Of a DNA stretch of 64,000 nucleotides, positions 16,526 to 25,730 are shown piece by piece. How positions within the stretch are numbered: the stretch's first letter is position 1; each line of letters opens with the position of its first letter. The stretch covers positions 3,845,501 to 3,909,500 of the forward strand of contig NZ_LT960614.1 of assembly GCF_900231165.1 (NCBI RefSeq). Direction: 5' to 3'. Under the pieces are notes generated by a model, which worked only from the letters and a program-made list of their open reading frames with translations, ran no database searches and was not told the origin of the DNA. The position numbers and the translations under genes were made by a program. This DNA is from Hartmannibacter diazotrophicus (GTDB lineage Bacteria > Pseudomonadota > Alphaproteobacteria > Rhizobiales > Pleomorphomonadaceae).

Positions 16526-17645
16526 GGCACCCCGCCGTTCGCGCGATGCGGACAAACAGACAAAGTCCGACCCGCAAATCGCCCCCGAGCCCACCGCCCG
16601 GACCGCTGGCGCGCCTTTAGCCGATGACGAGGCGGATGTCGACCTCCTCGAGGAGGAAGGCGTCGGAACGATCGCCGTCGAGACGGACAAGGACGGCGAA
16701 CGGCTCGACGCGGCGCTCGCCCGCCTCCTGCCCGATCTGTCGCGCAGCCGTCTCAAGGCGCTGATCAAGGACGGCGACGTGACGCTGGACGGCGCTGCCG
16801 TCACCGATCCCTCGCGCAAGACCCGGGTCGGCGAGCGCGTGACGGTGCTGTTGCCCCCGCCGGTCGACGCCGATCCGGAGCCGGAGGCGATCCCGCTCAC
16901 GATCCTCTATGAGGACGAGCACCTCATCGTCATCGACAAGCCGGCCGGCCTCGTCGTTCATCCCGCCGCCGGCAACTGGACCGGAACGCTGGTCAACGCC
17001 CTGCTGCATCACTGCGCCGACAGCCTTTCGGGCATCGGCGGCGTGCGGCGCCCCGGCATCGTGCACCGCCTCGACAAGGAAACCTCGGGCGTCATGGTCG
17101 TTGCCAAGACCGACGTCGCCCATCAGGGCCTTGCGGCGCAATTCGCCGACCACGGCCGCACCGGCGATCTGGAACGCGCCTATCTGGCCCTCGTCTGGGG
17201 CGCGCCGGAGCCCTTCCGCGGTACGATCGACGCTCCGCTCGGCCGTTCGAACAGCGACCGCACCAAGATGGCGGTGACGAAGAGCGGCAAGGAGGCAATC
17301 ACCCACTACGAAGTGACGGAGCGCTTCCCGGAAGGCTCTGGCAGAGAGGCCGTCGCCAGCCTCGTCGAATGCCGCCTGGAAACCGGCCGAACGCACCAGA
17401 TCCGTGTCCACATGGCCGAAATCGGCCATCCGCTGATCGGCGATCCGGTCTATGGCCGAGGCTTCCGCACCAAGGCGAACCGCCTGCCGCCCGATCTCGG
17501 GGAAGCGGTCCGGGCCTTTCCGCGTCAGGCACTACACGCTTTCTTGATCGCATTCGCCCATCCTGTGAACGGGGAAATCTTGCGTTTCGAGAGCCCTCTG
17601 CCGCAAGATATGCGGGAACTGATCAGCAATTTTCACAGTTGCTGA
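16524..17645 (+). CDS. rluD: 23S rRNA pseudouridine synthase, RluD type
   Basis: A 373-residue RluA-family enzyme. It has an acidic N-terminal extension (to about residue 45), an S4 RNA-binding domain (DKDGERLDAALARLLPDLSR) and the catalytic domain with the aspartate in GIVHRLDKETSGVMVVAKT. The segment RLETGRTHQIRVHMAEIGHPLIGDPVYG is diagnostic. It modifies helix 69 of 23S rRNA (family knowledge). The ATG at 16524 has GGAAG 9 bases upstream. The next gene downstream is rpoH, a common alphaproteobacterial order. Confidence 0.92.
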   Translation: MAPRRSRDADKQTKSDPQIAPEPTARTAGAPLADDEADVDLLEEEGVGTIAVETDKDGERLDAALARLLPDLSRSRLKALIKDGDVTLDGAAVTDPSRKTRVGERVTVLLPPPVDADPEPEAIPLTILYEDEHLIVIDKPAGLVVHPAAGNWTGTLVNALLHHCADSLSGIGGVRRPGIVHRLDKETSGVMVVAKTDVAHQGLAAQFADHGRTGDLERAYLALVWGAPEPFRGTIDAPLGRSNSDRTKMAVTKSGKEAITHYEVTERFPEGSGREAVASLVECRLETGRTHQIRVHMAEIGHPLIGDPVYGRGFRTKANRLPPDLGEAVRAFPRQALHAFLIAFAHPVNGEILRFESPLPQDMRELISNFHSC

Positions 17646-17843
17646 CGAGGGACCTGGGGCACCTGAGGCGCACCCGAAACGTTGGGATCTTGCAGACAGG
17701 CACCAGGCGATTGTCGAGAAATTCTTCGCTTCCCTGATGAAATTGCCCCCAATCGTTCCCATATCAAAGCTGAACTGTGCCTGAAGACAGGACAGCGGCG
17801 GCCGGCTCGGATAGAGCGGCCGGTTAGGAAAGGGTTTTTGAGG

Positions 17844-18755
17844 ATGGCACGTGCATCACTTCCAGCCATTGCGGCCGGCGAAGGCGGCCTCACACGCTAT
17901 CTGGAGGAAATTCGGCGGTTTCCCATGCTGGAACCGCAAGAGGAATACATGCTCGCCAAGCGTTATCGCGAACACGACGATCGCGACGCGGCACACAAGC
18001 TCGTAACGTCGCACCTGCGCCTCGTTGCGCGCATTGCGATGGGCTATCGCGGCTACGGACTTCCGATCGGCGAGGTCATTTCCGAGGGCAACGTCGGCCT
18101 CATGCAGGCGGTCAAGCGCTACGAGCCCGAGAAGGGCTTCCGGCTCGCGACCTACGCCATGTGGTGGATCAAGGCCTCGATCCAGGAATATATCCTGCGC
18201 TCGTGGTCGCTCGTGAAGATGGGCACCACCGCCAGCCAGAAGCGTCTGTTCTTCAACCTGCGCAAGGTGAAGGGCCAGATCCAGGCGCTGGACGACGGTG
18301 ACCTGCGTCCCGATCAGGTGACGACCATCGCCGAAAAGCTCGGCGTCTCGGAAGAAGACGTCGTGTCGATGAACCGTCGCCTCTCGGGCGACACCTCGCT
18401 CAACGCACCGATCCGCCAGGAAGCCGACGGCGGCGAATGGCAGGACTGGCTCGTCGACGACACCGAGGACCAGGAGACGATCCTGGCCCAGCAGGAAGAA
18501 CTCGACATGCGTCGTCGCATGCTGAAGGACGCCATGGGCACGCTCAATGATCGCGAACGCCGCATCTTCGAGGCGCGCCGCCTCGCCGAGGACCCGATGA
18601 CGCTGGAGGATCTCTCCACCGAATTCGGCGTCAGCCGCGAGCGCGTCCGCCAGATCGAGGTCCGCGCCTTCGAAAAGGTGCAGGAGAACATGCGCGAGGC
18701 AGCCCGCAAGGTCGACGACCGGACGGCCGAGGCGCTGGAGCACGCGAGCCACTGA
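17844..18755 (+). CDS. rpoH: RNA polymerase heat-shock sigma factor (sigma-32)
   Basis: A 303-residue group 3 sigma factor. It has region 1.2/2 with LVTSHLRLVARIAMGYRGYG, the region 2.3-2.4 segment FRLATYAMWWIKASIQEYIL, the RpoH box SQKRLFFNLRKVKGQ (which separates RpoH from housekeeping sigmas), and region 4.2 with LSTEFGVSRERVRQIEVRAF. It directs heat-shock transcription. FtsH, which degrades RpoH in other bacteria, is encoded at 40.6-42.5 kb. The ATG at 17844 (MARASLPAIAAGEGG) has a weak ribosome site. A strong terminator follows. Confidence 0.95.
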   Translation: MARASLPAIAAGEGGLTRYLEEIRRFPMLEPQEEYMLAKRYREHDDRDAAHKLVTSHLRLVARIAMGYRGYGLPIGEVISEGNVGLMQAVKRYEPEKGFRLATYAMWWIKASIQEYILRSWSLVKMGTTASQKRLFFNLRKVKGQIQALDDGDLRPDQVTTIAEKLGVSEEDVVSMNRRLSGDTSLNAPIRQEADGGEWQDWLVDDTEDQETILAQQEELDMRRRMLKDAMGTLNDRERRIFEARRLAEDPMTLEDLSTEFGVSRERVRQIEVRAFEKVQENMREAARKVDDRTAEALEHASH

Positions 18756-18785
18756 CCGCATTGGCTATCAACGCCCCGAAACAGT

Positions 18786-18816
18786 CCCCCGCCGGTCCCG
18801 CCGGCGGGGGATTTTT
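18786..18816 (+). terminator. Rho-independent terminator of rpoH
   Basis: Perfect 10-bp stem CCCCCGCCGG/CCGGCGGGGG with a 5-nt loop, followed by ATTTTT, 30 bp after the rpoH stop. Confidence 0.92.
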
Positions 18817-19168
18817 CATGTCCGCCATCTGGGTCCGCCATCGGGGTCCGGCGCCCGCGCGTTGGGGACGGCGGCCATTGTTGAAAGCGACTTCAGACAA
18901 ATGTGAAGGCGACCATCTTTCGCCGTGATCGATCGGGCGCCATTTATGGGAAGCAGCCATAAAAGCCACTGAACTCGATGGCTTAAGCTCTGCGAGTGTC
19001 TCTATGCCGACGCGGGCGACGAGCCCGAACATGGCACGAAATGTGCGACCTCTTTAACGGTTTTCCGGCAAAGTCGGGCCAAGGGCCCACCGGAGCGAAC
19101 CGTTTCCGGTCGACGGTATGTTGAATGTGTGCATTTCTTAGATGCGGGAAAGAAAGGAGCAGCAAGCC
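18817..19168. other. Intergenic region with small hairpins, no gene seen
   Basis: No convincing ORF. TTTATGG/CCATAAA (18943-18963) and AAGCCA/TGGCTT just after it form two adjacent small stem-loops. They may mark the promoter or leader of the downstream redoxin gene. No consensus sigma-70 boxes could be assigned with confidence. Confidence 0.4.
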
Positions 19169-19747
19169 ATGTCCTTGACCAGCCACCCCAAGCCGGGACA
19201 GCCTGTGCCCGCGCTGCAGGTCGGGATGGTGGGCGGCTGCTGCTGGCGTCTTTCCGACCAGAAGCCCCAGCACTTCACGCTGGTGATCGCATATCGCGGC
19301 GGGCAATGCCCGGATTCGATCTCCTTCCTGCAGGACGTCGACAGCCGGCTCGGCGAATTCCGCCGCAGGGGCATCGCCGTCGTCGCCATTTCCGCCGATC
19401 CGCGCCAGTGCGCCGAAAGCACCGCCAGCGAGCTGGGGCTCGACCGGCTGCCGATCGGCTATGGCGTCTCGCCGGACCGGGCCATGGCCTGGGGTCTTGA
19501 ACCGCTCGGCAAGGGACACACCGACAAGACCGGCTGCGCCGCCTTCAATTTCGGCATCTTCCTCGTGCGCCCCGACGGAACGCTGCACACGAGCTATATC
19601 CAGTCGAAACCGGGGCGCCTGCCGACCGTGAATTCCGTGCTCAAGGCGCTCGACCGGACACTGGAACGAGGCCTCGACGATCCGTCCGCCTTCGTCCTGC
19701 CGGAGGCCGACAACGACCAGGACGCACCGCCGTCCCCGGCACCGTAG
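19169..19747 (+). CDS. AhpC/TSA-type redoxin (peroxiredoxin-like)
   Basis: A 192-residue thioredoxin-fold protein. FTLVIAYRGGQCPDSISFLQDV holds a single cysteine where peroxiredoxins keep the peroxidatic residue. VVAISADPRQCAESTASELG and an FLVRPDGTLHTSYIQSKPG strand follow. These are the elements of the AhpC/TSA 'redoxin' subgroup. The N-terminal GGCCWR cysteine pair is unusual. The ATG at 19169 is preferred (AAAGGAG upstream) over an in-frame ATG at 19142. It ends just before a repeat. The substrate is not known; a peroxide or thiol role is inferred. Confidence 0.75.
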   Translation: MSLTSHPKPGQPVPALQVGMVGGCCWRLSDQKPQHFTLVIAYRGGQCPDSISFLQDVDSRLGEFRRRGIAVVAISADPRQCAESTASELGLDRLPIGYGVSPDRAMAWGLEPLGKGHTDKTGCAAFNFGIFLVRPDGTLHTSYIQSKPGRLPTVNSVLKALDRTLERGLDDPSAFVLPEADNDQDAPPSPAP

Positions 19748-19852
19748 AGCATCGCGCGCGACGCAGGTCCCGCACGATGCTCTGAGTTCCGGCCAGAGCA
19801 TCGGCTTTGTCCGAAAACCGGTTCCCACTTTTCGGGCCGATGCTCGAAACAA
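19745..19852. repeat. Dispersed palindromic repeat, family A, copy 1
   Basis: Two linked palindromes: AGAGCATCG..CGATGCTCT, then AGAGCATCGGCTTTGTCCGA through CCGAAAACCGG to GGGCCGATGCTC. The pattern 'gagcatcg, ccgaaaaccggt, cacttttcgg' recurs, in diverged form, at 52516-52620 and 54674-54725. It sits between two convergent genes and probably acts as a transcript end. Confidence 0.7.
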
Positions 19853-19876
19853 CCGATCGCGGTTGATCCAGTCGTC

Positions 19877-20845
19877 TTACCTCACCACCACCGCATAGTC
19901 GGCGACCGGCTTGACCTCCTTGATCTGGCCCTGCGCCTTCATGAATTCGGCAAAGCGCTGGTAACGCCCTTCGTCGAGCGCCGCCGGGCGCTTGGCAAAG
20001 CGCGGCAGCGTGTCGGTCCAGGCGGCGCGGTTGAGGTTGTCGTCAAGATCGGGGTAACCCTTGAGGAAGAGCTTCCAGGCCTCGTCGGAATGGTTGGTGA
20101 GGAACAGCGTCGCTTCCTCGACGGCAGCAAGGAAGCGCGGCAGACGGTCGTCCACGGCCCCTTCCTTGACCAGATCCTTGCGGGTGGCGAGGATCAGTTC
20201 GTCATAGACCGGAAGGCCGTTCTCCTCCGGGAAGAAGGCCAGCCCCTCGTGGCCTTCCAGCTTCATCTGCGTCAGCTCGAAATTCCGGTAGCCGCCGACG
20301 ACCGCATCCACCTGCCCGGCGATCAGGGAGGAGGAGAGCGCGAAGTTGACGTTGACGAGTTCGACATCGTTGACGGTCAGGCCGCCGGCCTTGAGCATCT
20401 GGCCGAGCATGGCGTCCTCGAAACCGCTGACCGAGAAGCCGATCCTGCGGCCCTTGAGGTCCGAGAGCGTCTTGATCGGCCCGTCCTTCAGCACGATCAG
20501 CGTGTTGAGCGGCGTCTCGACCAGCGTTCCGAAGCGGACCAGCGGCAGGCCGTTGTCGACGTCCTGGATGAGGCTCGGCTGGTAGGTGACGGCGACATCG
20601 CCCTGCCCCGCAGCAACGAGACGCGGCGGCGCGCTCGGGTCGGCCGGCGGCACGAGATCGACGTCGAGGTCGTATTTCTCGAAGAAGCCGCCCTCCTTGG
20701 CGACCACCAGCGGCGCATGATCCGGATTGACGAACCAGTCGAGCAGGACCGTCAGCTTGTCGGCGGCCTGGGCGGCGGGGGCAAGCATGAGCGCGGCGGC
20801 AAGGGCCGAGGCTCCGGCCAGCGATTTCAAAAAGGTCATATCCAT
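19877..20845 (-). CDS. thiY: Thiamine-pyrimidine ABC transporter substrate-binding protein (ThiY/NMT1 type)
   Basis: A 322-residue periplasmic protein with a Sec signal peptide ending AAQAADK. The mature NMT1/THI5-type fold begins KLTVLLDWFVNPDHAPLVVAKE and continues with DLKGRRIGFSVSGFED. Such proteins bind the thiamine precursor formylaminopyrimidine or HMP. It is co-directional with the permease gene (51 bp gap) and downstream of a TPP riboswitch, which supports the thiamine assignment. The usual ATPase partner is not found at this locus. Confidence 0.85.
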   Translation of the reverse strand: MDMTFLKSLAGASALAAALMLAPAAQAADKLTVLLDWFVNPDHAPLVVAKEGGFFEKYDLDVDLVPPADPSAPPRLVAAGQGDVAVTYQPSLIQDVDNGLPLVRFGTLVETPLNTLIVLKDGPIKTLSDLKGRRIGFSVSGFEDAMLGQMLKAGGLTVNDVELVNVNFALSSSLIAGQVDAVVGGYRNFELTQMKLEGHEGLAFFPEENGLPVYDELILATRKDLVKEGAVDDRLPRFLAAVEEATLFLTNHSDEAWKLFLKGYPDLDDNLNRAAWTDTLPRFAKRPAALDEGRYQRFAEFMKAQGQIKEVKPVADYAVVVR

Positions 20846-20896
20846 CCCTTCGGGTCTAGTCGTGTGGGGGTGTTTGAAAGACGGGGGTGAGGCGCG

Positions 20897-21700
20897 TCAT
20901 CGGGCGTCGTCCTCCACCCAGAAGACGAGCCGCCGGGTCACCTGATCGACGACGATCCGAAGCGCCAGCGTGACGACGGCGAGCATGACGAGCGCGGCGA
21001 ACAGCGTGTCGGTCTGCATCCGCGCGTTGGACTGCAGCATGACGAAGCCGAGTCCCTGCGAGGCGCCGACCCACTCGCCGACGACGGCGCCGATGGGGGC
21101 GAAGACGGCGGCGACCCGGATGCCCGAGACCAGCGCCGGCAGCGCCGCCGGCACCATGATGAGCGCCAGCGTCTGCCAGCGGCTTGCCCGCCAGAGGTGC
21201 GCAAGATCGAGAAGCCCCGGATCGGTGCGCCTGAGACCGTCGGCAAAGGCCGAGGTGATCGGGAAATAGATGATGATGGTCGCCATTACGACCTTGGAGG
21301 CAAGACCGAAACCGAACCAGAGCACCAGCAGCGGCGCGATGGCGAAGACCGGCAGCGTCTGGCTGACGACGAGGATCGGCGTCAGCACCCGCGCGACGGA
21401 CGGTATGCCGCCGACGACAAGGCCCGTGACCGTCCCGAGCAGAATGCCGAAGACGAGGCCGAGCAGGATTTCCAGAAAGGTGATCGCCGCCTGACCGCCG
21501 AGAAAGCCGAAGCGCTCGACGAGCATCGTGACGACCCTGAGCGGCGGCGGCAGCATGAAAGGCGGCGGCGCAAAGATGACGATGACGGCCTGCCAGACGG
21601 CGCCGACGATGGCAATCGCCAGCACGATCTCGGCCGCCGTCCGGGCGATGCGCCCGAACCGCTTGCCGGCATCATGTCCGTTCCGGCGCAAATCCCGCAC
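20897..21700 (-). CDS. thiX: Thiamine-precursor ABC transporter permease (ThiX type)
   Basis: A 267-residue inner-membrane permease of the BPD-transport family with six hydrophobic helices. The cytoplasmic EAA-like loop is LAHLWRASRWQTLALIMVPAALPALVSG. Starts at a GTG (21700) with GGGAG upstream. It lies about 110 bp after a TPP riboswitch and just before the substrate-binding protein gene, so uptake of a thiamine pyrimidine is expected when TPP is low. Confidence 0.85.
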   Translation of the reverse strand: MRDLRRNGHDAGKRFGRIARTAAEIVLAIAIVGAVWQAVIVIFAPPPFMLPPPLRVVTMLVERFGFLGGQAAITFLEILLGLVFGILLGTVTGLVVGGIPSVARVLTPILVVSQTLPVFAIAPLLVLWFGFGLASKVVMATIIIYFPITSAFADGLRRTDPGLLDLAHLWRASRWQTLALIMVPAALPALVSGIRVAAVFAPIGAVVGEWVGASQGLGFVMLQSNARMQTDTLFAALVMLAVVTLALRIVVDQVTRRLVFWVEDDAR

Positions 21701-21807
21701 GCCATCGCTCCCGGATCCCTGGTGGCTGATCCGGCAGACGCTTGTCGCGCACGCAGTCTGGTCATGACGATATGGCAGGTCTGGCTCAAGAGAGCCTGAT
21801 GTCCCGT

Positions 21808-21915
21808 CCCTTCGCCGGCATGACCCGGATCAGGTTCGAAGGGTCCGGGCCTGAGGCGCGTGAAGCGCCAGACACCATCTCAGCTCTTTTCAAGAGCCCC
21901 CCTCGGACGGGGGAG
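21808..21915 (-). ncRNA. TPP (THI-box) riboswitch
   Basis: Read on the minus strand, the region contains the two conserved THI parts: CTGAGA (complement of 21878-21883) and, 40 bases later, ACCCTTCGAACCTGATCCGG followed by GTCATGCCGGCGAA. These match the thiamine-pyrophosphate aptamer consensus. A variable P3 hairpin (GGCGC/GCGCC) lies between them. It sits in the leader of thiX-thiY and is expected to shut them off when TPP is plentiful. Confidence 0.93.
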
Positions 21916-22061
21916 ACTATGCCGGCAAAGCAGGCCGCGTGCAAGGCGCATCGGCCGGCAAGGCCAGCCGGCGGGAGAAAAACTCCTGTTCCCCCGATTG
22001 CGATCGATGAGCGCGGCGCGAAAGCGCCGGCCCTCGACCCGCCCTGGCCCTGGTCAGGCGT

Positions 22062-23891
22062 TTATTCGCCCCACGCCTTGAAGGCTTCGGCAAACACCTT
22101 TTCGCCCGGTGAACCCTTCTCGAAGGTCAGGATCGCACGGCGGCGGGTGCCATAGCGGATCGGAACGTCGATCCACTCCCGCTCCTTCATGAGGGCGATG
22201 TTGCGTTCCTTGTTGCGCTCGTCGGAGGAAAGCGCCAGCCAGAAGTGATTGGCGCTCACCTCGGCCACCGCGCCGATCAGGGGATCGCCCCGCGCCTCTT
22301 CCGTCTGCTTGACGAGCAGGCCCGGCGTCGACTCGATGCCATTGCCGGTAAAGCCGTCGCCCAGCTTGAAGTCGAGGTCGATCAGATGGCTCGCCGGCAG
22401 CGTCGTATCCATGTTCTTGCGGATTTCCATCACGAAATCGAGGCTGCGCTCGGGGATCGACACTTCCAGGTGAATGACGCCGCCGCCCTCACCCGGCAGG
22501 AAGGTCCAGACCGCCTCGGCATCGATCCGCGCGCCGTCCGCCCCGGTGATCGGCTCTTCGTAGAGAATGGCCTTCTGGGCAATCGGAAGCTCGGCGGAAT
22601 TCGCCGTCGTGGTGTTGTTGGTGGCGCCCGGCAACTGTGCCGCCGCGGCCGGCTCGTTGGCAGGAGCGGCCGAATCCGGCGGCAGGGCCTGGCTCAGCGG
22701 ATCGGTTCCCCCGTCGGCCGGTGCTGCCGTGCCGCTTTGGGGCGTCACGCTCTCCCCGTTCGTCACCGGCGGCGTGACCCGCATCGTCTGCACGGGCTTG
22801 GCGTCGGGAGCCACCGGCTCCTCCAGCCCTTCCTGCGACAACCGGTCGCCGATCTTCGGCTCGAGCCCGTCATCCGTCGCCGGCGGGGTGGTCTCGTTGT
22901 CCGGAGCGGTCGCCACGCCGTTCGCCGGCGTCTCCGGCGCGGGCGCGACGAGCGCCTGGAGCGTCTCGCGCTGCGACCAGACGAGAGCAACGGCACCGAT
23001 CAGAAGAACGACAGCGATCGCGATGAGGAAGCCGCGCGAGCGGCCGCCCCTGGTCCCGGCCTCGTCGATCGCGCGGCGGACGACCTCGGCATCTTCGGGC
23101 GCGACGGCGGGACGCTGCTTGCGCTCGCGCTTGGCCCGCGGCCCGCGTTCGCCGGACATCGGCCGACGCTCGGCCTCCGCCGGGGCGCCAAGACGCGGAC
23201 CGGCCGCGATCTCCATGGCGTCGTCGGACCGGACGTCGGCCTCGCTGTCCGGATCGAAGGCTTCACGAGCAGCCTTGATCGCCTGCGAGGTCGCCGCACC
23301 GAGGTGCTCGCTGTCCTCGCGCATCCGCGCGATGATGTCTCCACCCGAAGCGGGCGTCCAATTGGCAGGCGCCGCGCTGACCGAAGGCGCTGGCGCTGGC
23401 GATGCCGGCACGGGGGCCTCGGCCACGACCGGCGGCGCGACGGGCGCGGGCGGCGGTGCGGCCTTGGGGATGAAGCCGCCCGCCTCGGAAGCGGGCGCAG
23501 CGGAAGCGGCCACGGGTGCCGGAGCCGGTGCCGGAGCGGGTGGCGGCTCGGCGGCTTTCGGCGGAGGCGGCGGAGCGGCTGGAGCCGGCGGCGGCGGTGG
23601 AGGTTCCGGCTGCGGCGCGGGCTGAGCCACGGGCGCCTGAGGTGCCGGAGCCGGTGCCGATTCGCCCAGTCCCAGCTCCGCGCCGGCAACTTCGCTCTCG
23701 ACAAGGCGAATCGATTCTTCCAGCGAGAGGCGCTGCTCGGTGATTTCCGCCTGCGACAGGGGCGGGTCATAGGCCTGCAACTGGCGCACCAGCGCCGCGC
23801 GGGCCTTCTCGTAGACGGCGCGTCGCGCCTCGCCCGTGTTGTTAGGCAGTGCCCCGACAGCCCGTTTGAGAACGGGATAGAAATCAGCCAT
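22062..23891 (-). CDS. Proline/alanine-rich single-pass membrane protein
   Basis: A 609-residue protein in three parts. The N-terminal cytoplasmic domain (1-80: FYPVLKRAVGALPNNTGEAR and AVYEKARAALVRQLQ) is short and helical. A long proline/alanine-rich linker follows (about 80-180), then a charged stretch and one transmembrane helix near 285-305 (GFLIAIAVVLLIGAVALVW). The C-terminal soluble domain (about 430-609) contains AEAVWTFLPGEGGGVIHLEV, SHLIDLDFKLGDGF and a basic strand RYGTRRRAILTFEKG. This architecture is conserved beside purA in many Rhizobiales; function unknown. It is transcribed toward the thi leader. Confidence 0.75.
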   Translation of the reverse strand: MADFYPVLKRAVGALPNNTGEARRAVYEKARAALVRQLQAYDPPLSQAEITEQRLSLEESIRLVESEVAGAELGLGESAPAPAPQAPVAQPAPQPEPPPPPPAPAAPPPPPKAAEPPPAPAPAPAPVAASAAPASEAGGFIPKAAPPPAPVAPPVVAEAPVPASPAPAPSVSAAPANWTPASGGDIIARMREDSEHLGAATSQAIKAAREAFDPDSEADVRSDDAMEIAAGPRLGAPAEAERRPMSGERGPRAKRERKQRPAVAPEDAEVVRRAIDEAGTRGGRSRGFLIAIAVVLLIGAVALVWSQRETLQALVAPAPETPANGVATAPDNETTPPATDDGLEPKIGDRLSQEGLEEPVAPDAKPVQTMRVTPPVTNGESVTPQSGTAAPADGGTDPLSQALPPDSAAPANEPAAAAQLPGATNNTTTANSAELPIAQKAILYEEPITGADGARIDAEAVWTFLPGEGGGVIHLEVSIPERSLDFVMEIRKNMDTTLPASHLIDLDFKLGDGFTGNGIESTPGLLVKQTEEARGDPLIGAVAEVSANHFWLALSSDERNKERNIALMKEREWIDVPIRYGTRRRAILTFEKGSPGEKVFAEAFKAWGE

Positions 23892-24115
23892 TCAGCCGGC
23901 CTCTGTTCTTCTTCTGTGGCTGACCGCAACGCGGGTGATCGGAGCAACACGCCCTGATCTTTTTGCCCGCCGAGGTCACCGGACGCCAACGCCCACCCAA
24001 ATCACGCGTATACTAGACCATCGTTATCGCGAGTGAAAACCGCTTTTCCTTTGAATTCTCAGGTTGAATGGTTTGTCAACTGCCGTCTGACACCCGTCGC
24101 CGGCAAATCAACGCC

Positions 24116-25408
24116 TCAATCCTGAAAAGGGTCCTGAACGAGGATGGTGTCGAGCCGGTCCGGGCTGGTCGAGAGCATGGCGACCGGCGCTCCGATCAAC
24201 TCCTCCACGAGGCGCACATACTTGATCGCCTGCGCCGGCAGGTCGGCCCAGGAGCGCGCGCCCTGCGTCGATTCCTTCCAGCCGGGGATCGTCTCGTAGA
24301 TCGGCTCGACGCTCGCCTGCGCTTCCTGCGAGGCCGGCAGATAGTCGAGCGTTTCGGCGCCGAGCTTGTAGCCGACGCAGATCTTGATCTCGTCGAGACC
24401 GTCGAGCACGTCGAGCTTGGTCAGAGCGATGCCATGCATGCCGGATGTGCGGACGGTCTGGCGCACGAGCACCGCGTCGAACCAGCCGCAGCGGCGCTTG
24501 CGACCCGTGACCGTGCCGAATTCATGACCCTTGGTGCCGAGCCAGTTGCCGATCTCGCCTTCGTCCTCGGTCGGGAACGGTCCTTCGCCAACGCGGGTCG
24601 TATAGGCCTTCGTGATGCCGAGCACATAGTTGAGGGCGCCGGGGCCAACCCCCGATCCGGTCGCGGCCTGGCCGGCCGTGGTGTTCGATGACGTGACGAA
24701 GGGATAGGTGCCCTGATCGTTGTCGAGCAACGCGCCCTGCGCGCCCTCGAAGAGGATGCGCGCACCGGCGCGGCGCTTCTCGTCGAGCAGGCGCCAGACG
24801 CAGTCCATATAGGGCAGCACCTTGTCGGCGACGGCCGTCAGCTCGGCGTGGATCGTCTTCGGGTCGATCTCCGGCTGGCCGAGGCCGCGCCGCAGCGGAT
24901 TGTGGTGGGCAAGCAGCCGCTCGATGCGCTCCATCAGCACCTTGCCGTCGGCAAGATCCATCATGCGGATCGCGCGCCGGCCCACCTTGTCCTCGTAGGC
25001 CGGACCGATGCCGCGCTTGGTGGTGCCGATGCGCGTGCCCGTGTTGGAGGTCTCGCGCAACTCGTCGAGTTCCTGGTGCAGCGAGAGAATGAGGCTGGCG
25101 TTTTCCGCGATGCGCAGGTTTTCCGGACCGATCTTGACGCCCTGCGCCTCGATCCGCTCGATCTCGGTGACGAGCGCACGCGGATCGACGACGACGCCGT
25201 TGCCGATGACAGACAGCTTGCCCGGCCGCGCGACACCCGACGGCAGCAGCGACAGCTTGTAGGTAATCCCATCGATGACCAGCGTGTGGCCGGCATTGTG
25301 CCCGCCCTGGAATCGCACGACCACATCGGCCCGCTCCGACAGCCAGTCGACGATCTTGCCCTTGCCTTCGTCACCCCACTGGGAGCCCACCACCACGACG
25401 TTTGCCAT
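24116..25408 (-). CDS. purA: Adenylosuccinate synthetase
   Basis: A 430-residue GTP-dependent enzyme joining IMP and aspartate in AMP synthesis. It starts [20 protein letters not shown], with the GDEGKGK P-loop and catalytic Asp. Other signatures are the GGHNAGH segment with its conserved His, [13 protein letters not shown], and [19 protein letters not shown]. Length agrees with the family. The longer frame (to 25765) is upstream read-through; the ATG at 25408 begins exactly at the conserved N-terminus. Confidence 0.97.
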   Translation of the reverse strand: MANVVVVGSQWGDEGKGKIVDWLSERADVVVRFQGGHNAGHTLVIDGITYKLSLLPSGVARPGKLSVIGNGVVVDPRALVTEIERIEAQGVKIGPENLRIAENASLILSLHQELDELRETSNTGTRIGTTKRGIGPAYEDKVGRRAIRMMDLADGKVLMERIERLLAHHNPLRRGLGQPEIDPKTIHAELTAVADKVLPYMDCVWRLLDEKRRAGARILFEGAQGALLDNDQGTYPFVTSSNTTAGQAATGSGVGPGALNYVLGITKAYTTRVGEGPFPTEDEGEIGNWLGTKGHEFGTVTGRKRRCGWFDAVLVRQTVRTSGMHGIALTKLDVLDGLDEIKICVGYKLGAETLDYLPASQEAQASVEPIYETIPGWKESTQGARSWADLPAQAIKYVRLVEELIGAPVAMLSTSPDRLDTILVQDPFQD

Positions 25409-25651
25409 CGCTTTTACCCTGTCTTTGCTTACTGTCTGACTTGCAGCCGGTTCGGCGCAAACAAAAGCCCGGCGCGAGGGGACTTGCGCACCGCCCTCCT
25501 TATGAGGGTTCGGGCACCGCGTGATCCGGCCGGGCGGCGTGCTTTTAGCATATTCAGCCGCCGCTGCGACCCCCGAATTGCGCGTATCTCCCGAATACCC
25601 CGGACGCCCCCCGCGTGCTACTGGGCCATGTGCATGCAACACAACCCCGGC

Positions 25652-25697
25652 TTGACCTGCCCGGTTCCGGGCCTGTATACCGTACCGCTCGGTACGG
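25652..25697 (+). promoter_or_regulatory. Candidate promoter and overlapping operator of the DMT exporter pair
   Basis: TTGACC (25652-25657) and TATACC (25676-25681) are separated by 18 bp, a good sigma-70 fit. A 7-bp palindrome CCGTACC-GCTC-GGTACGG (25680-25697) overlaps the -10 end and the likely start site, where a repressor would block transcription. Confidence 0.6.
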
Positions 25698-25730
25698 CAA
25701 ACCTTCCCAAGAACAAAAGACCCCATAACA

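Noticed and set aside
22245-23957. 570-residue plus-strand ORF opposite the proline-rich membrane protein
   Set aside because: Repetitive arginine/glycine composition caused by the proline-rich linker on the other strand.
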